A stretch of DNA of 64,000 bases, taken from an uncultured Roseivirga sp. Its GTDB lineage: Bacteria; Bacteroidota; Bacteroidia; Cytophagales; Cyclobacteriaceae. The stretch's first letter is position 1; each line of letters opens with the position of its first letter. The translations under genes and the position numbers were made by a program. The notes beneath the pieces were generated by a model. It saw nothing but the letters and a program-made list of their open reading frames with translations. It ran no database searches and had not been told where the DNA came from. The stretch lies in NCBI GenBank assembly GCA_947493005.1, contig CANLOY010000002.1:1-64000 (forward strand), written 5' to 3'. This document shows positions 45,601 to 50,451 of this stretch, piece after piece.

Positions 45601-47399
45601 ACTACTTTAACTACAGTACTTCCGTTGGCTTCTGCTACTGTTGGTGTTCCATCATCTGAAGTTTTAGCATACACAAAGCCTCTTTCAGTAATGGCTGCGC
45701 CTCCATCAGAGGTCACATTACCGTTCAATGTGGCTCCATCTGCTACTATTGAACTTGCTGCATTAGTGGTAACAGAAGGAGCGGTTGCCGGATCCACCAC
45801 GGTTATGGTAAATTGCTGGGCAGCAAACTCATTATCTCCTCCATTGGCAGTACCTCCATCGTCAGATAACACAACGGTTACTGTGGCATTACCAGTGGCA
45901 TCGGCCGCGGGAGTAAATGTCAAATTTCCGCTGGCGTCAATAGCAGGCTGAGCACTGAAAAGACTGTTGTTGTTATTAGTTAAAGCAAAAGACAACGTTT
46001 GTGAGGCTTCATTTGCTGCCCCACTATTTAGATTGGTAGCCCAGTTGTTTACAGTTTGTGCCCCTGAGTTTTTATTAACTTCTTGGTCCGCTCCCTTCGT
46101 GAAACTCGGTTCATCATTAACCGCAGTCACTGTAACGGTAAATTGCTGCGTAGTAAAGGTATCATCACCACCATTAGCAGTACCTCCATCGTCTGACAAT
46201 ACTACATCAACTGTGGCTGCACCATTCGCATCAGCAGCCGGGGTATAGGTAAGATTGCCACTAGCATCTATGGCGGGTTGCGCACTAAAAAGTGCATTGT
46301 TATTATTGGTTACAGCAAAAGACAATGTCTGACCAGTTTCGTCTGCGGGACCTTTGCTTAATGAGGTAGCCCAATTGCTTACAGTCTGTGCTCCTGCATC
46401 TTCCAGTACTGTTTCATTGGCACCCTTAGTAAAGCTGGGTTCATCATTCACAGCAGTTACTGAGACAGTTGTTTGTATCGCTGTAGTGCTTAGTGCGTTG
46501 CTGTTGTCTTTGGCTTTTACCGTAAAGGCATTCAGAGTGCCATTAGCATCGGCATCGGGCGTCCAGGAGGCACTAGCAGCAGCAGTAATTTCCTCATTTA
46601 CTCCAGCCAAATATGGTCCACCATTGATCATAAGGGTCCCGGAAGAAACAGCTTGTACCACGAAAGCATCTACGGTACCATCACTATCTGCTTCATCACC
46701 TTGGGCGGCCATTTCAGCAAATGTGATTTCAACGGCCGCATCTTCATTTGTGGTTTCAACGGAACTAGTAAATGAGGTTAAAGTAGGTGCCGCATTAGAC
46801 ACGGCTACTGCTCCAAAAAGAAAAACATCAAATGTGCCAAAGTAATCGGTAGCGGCAATGATCCTGACTTCATCTACATCCCCAAAATCAGCATCAGGAA
46901 AATCAGTGGCGGAGTGCTCTTTTCTGTCCAATTCAGCCGTGGTCAATGCTACAGGACCAGAACCTGTTGCCACACCATTTTTAAATCCGCGCACGTTCAA
47001 GGTAACAGCACCGGCTCCAGCAAATTCCCAGGATTCAAAGCCATTAAAGTCAAATTCACTTCCATCAGCCGAAGTAATTTTTATTCCTCGCCAGGCAGTC
47101 GTAGCAGGATCATTACTTACTGATATCCCTTCTTCTCCTGTTGCTCCAAAACCAAAGTCAGTAACATTATAAATCAAATCCGCACCAGTGGCATTCCCTG
47201 AAGCGTCAATAGCAACAATATTGATTTGCACTCCGGTAATGTCAGTAGAGCCTCCTTCCCCATCATTAGCTGTTGACCCTAAATTTGTATTGTCTGTAGT
47301 ACTAAAGTTGATGGTTTCAGGGCCGCTAATTTGCCCCTTGACCAAATTGCCCAAAAAAAGAAATATGAACAATGAAAGAATGCCTGCTGACTTTTTCAT
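39696..47399 (-). CDS. Large multidomain T9SS type B adhesin (about 2,567 aa) with Calx-beta, NHL and Ig domains
   Basis: I chose the ATG at 47399 because it opens a compact signal peptide (MKKSAGILSLFIFLFLGN). A GTG at 47441 would add 14 residues and lies inside a hairpin. In order: a jelly-roll-like domain (25-200); Ig-like domains with TVTAVNDEP ends (200-540); a fibronectin-like GFVYAKTSDD domain, recurring later (at least five in all); three Calx-beta domains (about 640-975); putative-Ig (He_PIG) domains; two NHL propellers (about 1420-1740 and 1937-2235), each with repeats such as ITPEGVVTTLAGS; two cadherin-like domains; and a type B CTD (TPNRDGVNDTWVIED ... GFLTILRN). Both NHL propellers sit inside a He_PIG domain. 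It is probably a surface adhesin. A PorP-OmpA gene follows after 13 nt; a LuxR response regulator lies upstream. Confidence 0.93.
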   Translation of the reverse strand: MKKSAGILSLFIFLFLGNLVKGQISGPETINFSTTDNTNLGSTANDGEGGSTDITGVQINIVAIDASGNATGADLIYNVTDFGFGATGEEGISVSNDPATTAWRGIKITSADGSEFDFNGFESWEFAGAGAVTLNVRGFKNGVATGSGPVALTTAELDRKEHSATDFPDADFGDVDEVRIIAATDYFGTFDVFLFGAVAVSNAAPTLTSFTSSVETTNEDAAVEITFAEMAAQGDEADSDGTVDAFVVQAVSSGTLMINGGPYLAGVNEEITAAASASWTPDADANGTLNAFTVKAKDNSNALSTTAIQTTVSVTAVNDEPSFTKGANETVLEDAGAQTVSNWATSLSKGPADETGQTLSFAVTNNNNALFSAQPAIDASGNLTYTPAADANGAATVDVVLSDDGGTANGGDDTFTTQQFTVTVTAVNDEPSFTKGADQEVNKNSGAQTVNNWATNLNSGAANEASQTLSFALTNNNNSLFSAQPAIDASGNLTFTPAADATGNATVTVVLSDDGGTANGGDNEFAAQQFTITVVDPATAPSVTTNAASSIVADGATLNGNVTSDGGAAITERGFVYAKTSDDGTPTVAEANGSTVVKVVVSGTTGSFNENLASLTSNTGYNYIAYAINSAGTTEGSVQTFTSASPTIAFNSTSSNGTESINSANLLIDLSVASTSAVTVDYTVTGTATGNGTDYTLANGTLTIAAGNTTDNITIASIVEDALDEVDETVIVTLSNPTNATLGTNTVHTYTIIDNDGAPAVSFALTTDGQSESESGQDIQVSLSAISGKTVTVDYTVGGTATGGGTDHNTTSGTLTFNPGDQDITLAIVGIVDDALDEDDETIILTLSNPSNASLGTNKVHTYTITDNDPLPNISFTNTGSNGLESNTSADLGLSLSAVSGRDITVDYTVSGTATGGGTDFTLANGTLTITAGNTTKNIVISIEDDTMVEGDETVVLTLSNPSNASLGTNTVHTYTINDNDNTPPAFTSTAITTVNAGEQYSYNITTNDADGDGVTVTATTKPTWLALNSENILSGTAPGETGDHSVVLKADDGKGGIVEQSFTIKVLTIPTVIASEATSIFPNGVTLNGNVTGDGGATITERGFVYAKTSDDASPTVAEANGTTIIKVNVDGNTGVFEKAITGLSRDIEYSFVAYAINSVGISISEVKTFVPTNNAPTFTSEAVLTIDEGNAYSYAITTNDVDGHSVTVTATKIPDWLTLSAENVLSGSTTGQVGNHDVVLKADDGNGGMSEQSFTIAVKGKPVIETKDILSVSGSGARLFGSITSDGGEAVETGGFVYAKTTDDADPTLAEVNGTTVFNVNVDIKDEANSFFTDISGLSGRTAYSYIAYGTNRLGTTESSVVKAFSTPNNPPSISSPPVVSVNEGDEYTYVIATSDPDGDVVSVKATTIPEWLTLTAEPVEVVVNTLAGGPNLRGHVDGAGPVARFNTPFSIALDATGNIFVADWANNVIRKVTPSGEVSTFAGSGAGVSVDGQGREAGINRPMGIAVDKTTGNIYVSEGDFRQPKIRKITPEGVVTTLAGSGRGEEVDGTGIQASFKDVRGLEVGPSGNIFVTGGTHIRKITPEGVVTTIESSAPIGQLHDVAIDEMGNMYASERFGAKIHKITPEGVVTTLAGSGEQGTMDGTGTDATFESPIGIALDASGNLIVTDQDGHNIRMITPEGVVTTLAGSLSGVPNSDILDGVGNNASFLSPVGLDIDNEGKIYVVGRDSNQIRIIAVSYIYTLKGSSEDKAGTYDIVLLAKDTHAATSEQAFTVSVVEKPTVISSGATSVITRGATLNGEITQNGYGTITERGFVYAKTSDDSSPTFTEVNGTTVFKIGATGTEATFNTVIGGLSPNVEYSFIAYAVNSAGAGESAVQTFTTFNNVPEFDSEATTIVDEGDIYTYSFTVTDLDGDDVAVTGTTLPDWLTLSSVTETVVSTFAGAGGFIGGDVDGVGTAAQFSSPSDVATDAAGNVYVVDKFNHKIRKITPGAEVTTLAGSGNLGDADGVGLAASFNRPDGIAIDGTGNLYVAEERSDRIRKITPLGVVSTFASFDSPRWLATDVMGNIYVGGTTISKITPSGEVTTLAASSAGGIAIDASGNIFAAATNQINKITPEGVVSTLAGTATAGYADGTGTAARFDGIGALALDAAGSVYVVDYNNSRIRKITPEGIVTTLAGSGEFGSTDGIESEASFAGPTGLAIDSRGNLFVADFNNHKIRKIVSTTTYTLSGNSNGKAGDHEVSLKLDDGNGGINEQSFTVSVNLPPTDISLDVSSIDENNSVNQKVGDLSTTDEAETNAHIYTLVSGTGDTDNAKFSIDGVGLLASESFNHEANESFSVRIQTDDGKGGTFQKAFTITVNDVNEAPIALALSNNVIDESDDADVLVGTMSTMDPDDGETFTYSLVTGEGDANNLLFKFGGSELRTSDAIDFEETSTLSIRVQVTDNEGLTFEKAFTITVNDVTIEPLRDFEGGQADSRVKNVFTPNRDGVNDTWVIEDILDNPINEVKVFNQAGKLVFSQRNYENDWDGTFDGEPIPAGTYYYEINIYNGESIIRGFLTILRN

Positions 47400-47436
47400 T
47401 CCACGCGAGATTAATTGACTGATCTTTTTCACACTA

Positions 47437-47467
47437 ATCACTCATTCAGTGCGGTGAATTGAGTGAT
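47437..47467 (-). promoter_or_regulatory. Leader hairpin upstream of the type B adhesin
   Basis: ATCACTCA and TGAGTGAT form a perfect 8-bp inverted repeat. The 15-nt interior continues as TTCA...TGAA pairing around GTGCGG with one bulged base. It lies 38 nt before the ATG at 47399 and overlaps the alternative GTG at 47441, so it may be an RNA leader structure. Its half-site resembles ATCACCC of operator B. Confidence 0.4.
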
Positions 47468-47500
47468 AGGATCAAGATAGAACCTTAATAGTGTTGGCAT

Positions 47501-47519
47501 ATCACCCTTTTCGGGTGAT
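47501..47519. promoter_or_regulatory. Inverted repeat upstream of the type B adhesin (candidate LuxR-type operator B)
   Basis: ATCACCC-TTTTC-GGGTGAT is a perfect 7-bp inverted repeat with a 5-nt spacer in the gap between the response regulator gene and the adhesin, 102 nt from the ATG at 47399. The right half continues as GGGTGATTTCT, identical to site A at 31061-31076. The binding partner is inferred; the adjacent LuxR-type regulator is the obvious candidate. Confidence 0.5.
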
Positions 47520-47542
47520 TTCTAGGAGAAATGTCAGCATGC

Positions 47543-48151
47543 TTATTTGGATTGTAACTCCTGCACCACTTCAATGAGTTGTTGCCTCGAAGAAACCCCC
47601 ATTTTATAGTAGAGTTTTTTCACATGGGATTTGACAGTGTTCACTGATACATATAGTTGTTCACTTATTTCCTGATAGCTCAGTCTTCTATATACCAAGT
47701 CAAGCATCTCTGTCTCACGGCTGGAAAGTTCAAAAACAGCAGCAGCCTTTTTCAGTTTTAATCGAATTTCTGGTTGCTGATGCATCAAGGTCACTTCAAT
47801 GGCCGCAAGTATCTCTTCAGGTAAAAAAGGTTTGATGAGATACGTACCTGGCCGAGTACCAGCAGCCTCTCGAATAGTATTTCGATCAGAATAAGAAGTT
47901 ATAAAGAAGAATGGGATACCTAGTTCGGTGCAAAGTTGGCCCAAAAGAATTCCTTCATGTCCGCCCGAAAGGTTTATATCCAATATAGCCAGGTTATAAA
48001 CCCCAGATTTGAGTAAAATCTCTGCTTCATGAAAATCTTTACATCGATCAGAATCCGGGTATCCCATTCCTAGTAATTCCCTTTTCATAGTCTCTGCAAG
48101 AATTACTTCGTCATCAACGATTAAGATTTTCAATGTATCCACAGCCTTCAA
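47543..48151 (-). CDS. LuxR/NarL-type response regulator (REC + HTH)
   Basis: The receiver (residues about 7-125) has the acidic pair in ILIVDDE, the phospho-acceptor Asp in LAILDINLSGG, T/S in ITSYSD and Lys in YLIKPF. The LuxR/GerE HTH (about 140-200) carries LSSRETEMLDLV and the recognition segment SVNTVKSHVKKLYYKMG. The start appears to be TTG: no ATG precedes the receiver, and the frame aligns from that codon with the ATG-started paralogue at 62904-63515. A HisKA_2 kinase is encoded divergently 113 nt away and is the likely partner. The adhesin gene follows downstream on the same strand, past operator B. Confidence 0.92.
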   Translation of the reverse strand: MKAVDTLKILIVDDEVILAETMKRELLGMGYPDSDRCKDFHEAEILLKSGVYNLAILDINLSGGHEGILLGQLCTELGIPFFFITSYSDRNTIREAAGTRPGTYLIKPFLPEEILAAIEVTLMHQQPEIRLKLKKAAAVFELSSRETEMLDLVYRRLSYQEISEQLYVSVNTVKSHVKKLYYKMGVSSRQQLIEVVQELQSK

Positions 48152-48264
48152 TTAATTCAAAAAATCTGGAACAACTATTAGATTATTGGAAGCTTGCAAA
48201 AAATTGAACTAATTATACCTTAAACAGATTTGATTAAGCAGATATTACTTCCAATCTTGTCACA

Positions 48265-50175
48265 ATGTTACTTCACATGAAGCGTGTAGTGCAATGGTCG
48301 ATAATGACCCATTTGTTGCTAACGATTACATCACAAATTTCCGTTGCACAGGAAATAGAACCTACTTATGAAGTTGTAAACTCTTTCAAAAACGATCTAG
48401 AACAAGCTCGTTTGAGCAAGGACACGATGGGAGTCTTTGAACATTATATAGGTCGCCTGATAGACCGTGGAAATTATGTTCAAGCCGATTCCATATTAAC
48501 CCAAAATGCCACTGGTTTATTACAGATACAGGATTCCTCACTTTTAGTAAACATATATCTCTCAAGAGCCTTTATGTTCAAAGTTCAAAAGCGCTTTGAA
48601 AAATCATTAGAAGATTACTTATGGCTAACTTCTTACTTCGAGCACAAAAATGACCCTCAGGGTTTAATCGAGATTTACTCTCTCATGGCCGAATATTATA
48701 GGGCAATCGCTCAATATGACCTTAGCGGCAAACATTTGAGAATGGCTGAGTCACTATTCAAGGAGGTTACCCCTAGCGACAAGAACTTGGCCTATTGGTA
48801 TAGCAGAAAATCTGCTTGGGCAAATGAAGTTCTTAGCAATAATGACAGTGTCGTTTACTATGCAAAAAAAGGACTAAGCTTAGCCTCTGAAGATTCAGAC
48901 GTATATACCAGAGCTCTGTTGCTCAATGAACTCGGCTTCAATGCCATGCATAATGATCTAAATAGAGAGACGGTTTTGAGTTATTTTAATGATGCTAAAG
49001 ACTTATTGTTTAAAAATGAACGATACCGAGACTATGTAGAAGTGGTGAACAATATTGGTATCTATGAGTATCGCTTTGGAAGTAAATTTGAGACCATAAG
49101 ACTTCTCGAAGAACTCATTCAAATAGAAGAAGAAAACAAGTGGTATGCCCCCTTAGAAACTACCTACAGGTATTTAACCGGGGCGTACCGGGATACTGGC
49201 CAACTAGCCAAGGCGGTCGAGATGAGTGAGTGGGCTACGGCAACCGTAACCAGAAATATGACCGCGCGATTTCGTATACAGATGACAGATCTAGCCCTCA
49301 ACTATGAAAAGGGTTTGGCAGAGAAAGAACTTGAGGTTCAAGAACAAAAGACAAAAACGGCAGAAACAATCGCTAAAAGCAATCGTAGAAAATTCATCAT
49401 TTCACTAACGATTGCAGTCATTTTATTAGTACTGGTTGTCATTGTCATTCAAGTTTCTAATCGTTTTCGAAGAAAAAATGAGTTGTTACGTCAGCAACAG
49501 GTGGAAATAAGTGATATTAATCAAAAACTTGAAAAGGCACTTTCACATCAAACAACACTTTATAAGGAGCTCAATCATCGTGTAAAAAACAACTTGGCCA
49601 TTCTCAGTGGCCTCATCTATTTACAACAGGAACAAGAAAGTCATAGTTACACTCAAGAAGTTCTAAAAGTGCTTCGTAATCGTATTAAATCGCTGGCATT
49701 TTCGCATGACAACCTATATCAAAACAATGAAAATGAAGAGGTTGACTTCCACCATTATTTGCAAGAACTTTTAACTGATCTGCAAATTGGACTCATGGGT
49801 TCTAAAAATATCAAAACACATGTTAAGTGTGAAGAACTTAAACTCAATCTCAATCAGGCAACACCACTGGCCATGGTGATCAATGAACTCTTTACCAATT
49901 CGCTCAAACATGGCTTCAAAGATCTGGAAGAAGGGACAGTCTCAATCAAAGCACTTCACAAAGATGACGCATGGCTAATTAGTTATGAAGATGACGGTCA
50001 TGGAATCGATACTCTTAAGGAAGAAGGCAGCTCTATAGGTTTAACCCTGGTCAAGCTTTTGATAGAACAACTGGATGGAACAATAACCAGACAAGAAAGT
50101 AAAAAGGGTATTTCATTTTCTTTGTGTATTCCATTTAAACAACCTGTCATTCCTGAAGCCCAAATCACTGAATAG
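48265..50175 (+). CDS. TPR-containing sensor histidine kinase, HisKA_2 type
   Basis: The signal peptide ends at ISVAQ; Met1 or Met5 may be the start. Residues about 35-310 are periplasmic TPR-like helices (SLEDYLWLTSYFEHKND, YYRAIAQYDLSGKHLRMAE). A coiled coil precedes one transmembrane helix (about 375-397, FIISLTIAVILLVLVVIVI). The HisKA_2 phospho-acceptor lies in ELNHRVKNNLAILSGLIYLQ (about 436). The ATPase domain (about 528-630) has MVINELFTNSLKHGF and DDGHGI boxes. It is divergent from the response regulator at 47543-48151 and probably forms a two-component pair with it. TPR ectodomains usually bind protein or peptide ligands; the ligand here is unknown. Confidence 0.93.
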   Translation: MLLHMKRVVQWSIMTHLLLTITSQISVAQEIEPTYEVVNSFKNDLEQARLSKDTMGVFEHYIGRLIDRGNYVQADSILTQNATGLLQIQDSSLLVNIYLSRAFMFKVQKRFEKSLEDYLWLTSYFEHKNDPQGLIEIYSLMAEYYRAIAQYDLSGKHLRMAESLFKEVTPSDKNLAYWYSRKSAWANEVLSNNDSVVYYAKKGLSLASEDSDVYTRALLLNELGFNAMHNDLNRETVLSYFNDAKDLLFKNERYRDYVEVVNNIGIYEYRFGSKFETIRLLEELIQIEEENKWYAPLETTYRYLTGAYRDTGQLAKAVEMSEWATATVTRNMTARFRIQMTDLALNYEKGLAEKELEVQEQKTKTAETIAKSNRRKFIISLTIAVILLVLVVIVIQVSNRFRRKNELLRQQQVEISDINQKLEKALSHQTTLYKELNHRVKNNLAILSGLIYLQQEQESHSYTQEVLKVLRNRIKSLAFSHDNLYQNNENEEVDFHHYLQELLTDLQIGLMGSKNIKTHVKCEELKLNLNQATPLAMVINELFTNSLKHGFKDLEEGTVSIKALHKDDAWLISYEDDGHGIDTLKEEGSSIGLTLVKLLIEQLDGTITRQESKKGISFSLCIPFKQPVIPEAQITE

Positions 50176-50200
50176 AAATAGATTCTTTAATTCTTCATAA

Positions 50201-50233
50201 AAAAACTCCGAACATCTGTCCGGAGCTTTTTTT
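50201..50233 (+). terminator. Rho-independent terminator after the HisKA_2 kinase
   Basis: CTCCG / CGGAG stem with a 10-nt loop, flanked by an A-run upstream and TTTTTTT downstream, 26 nt after the kinase stop. Confidence 0.75.
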
Positions 50234-50269
50234 ATAAGTTTCAAATAGTTTGTTACTGTCTGATCAAGA

Positions 50270-50413
50270 GTGAGTTTACTAAATAATCACCGAAGTAAAC
50301 CGGATAGATTGTGATAGTAAATAAAATGCCAATATGAGTGGCAATGAAACCATTTAGATGGAATGGCTTATAAACAAGTCATACAAAAAAAGGCCTCCAC
50401 ATCTCGGAGGCCT
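50270..50413 (-). repeat. Intergenic repeat element, copy B (about 144 bp)
   Basis: It matches 37891-38040 in direct orientation and ends in the same type of AGGCCTCC hairpin. Copy B also contains the inverted repeat GTTTACT / AGTAAAC, which is one base imperfect in copy A. It lies between the convergent ends of the HisKA_2 kinase and the HYR-repeat gene. Confidence 0.7.
50384..50413 (-). terminator. Rho-independent terminator after the HYR-repeat gene
   Basis: On the minus strand the 8-bp stem AGGCCTCC / GGAGGCCT has a 7-nt loop and is followed by seven T. It lies 38 nt after the HYR gene stop and forms one end of repeat copy B. Confidence 0.85.
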
Positions 50414-50451
50414 AAACGGAAGCCTCGACTTTCTACTGACTATATAATTAC

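Noticed and set aside
39852-47418. Many plus-strand frames of 60-160 codons inside the type B adhesin gene
   Set aside because: They are antisense shadows of a Thr/Ser/Val/Asp-rich repeat gene; the minus-strand frame has clear domains throughout, and the plus-strand products have none.
47399-47441. GTG at 47441 as start of the type B adhesin
   Set aside because: It places 14 extra residues before a complete signal peptide and lies inside a perfect 8-bp inverted repeat; the ATG at 47399 gives a normal signal peptide.
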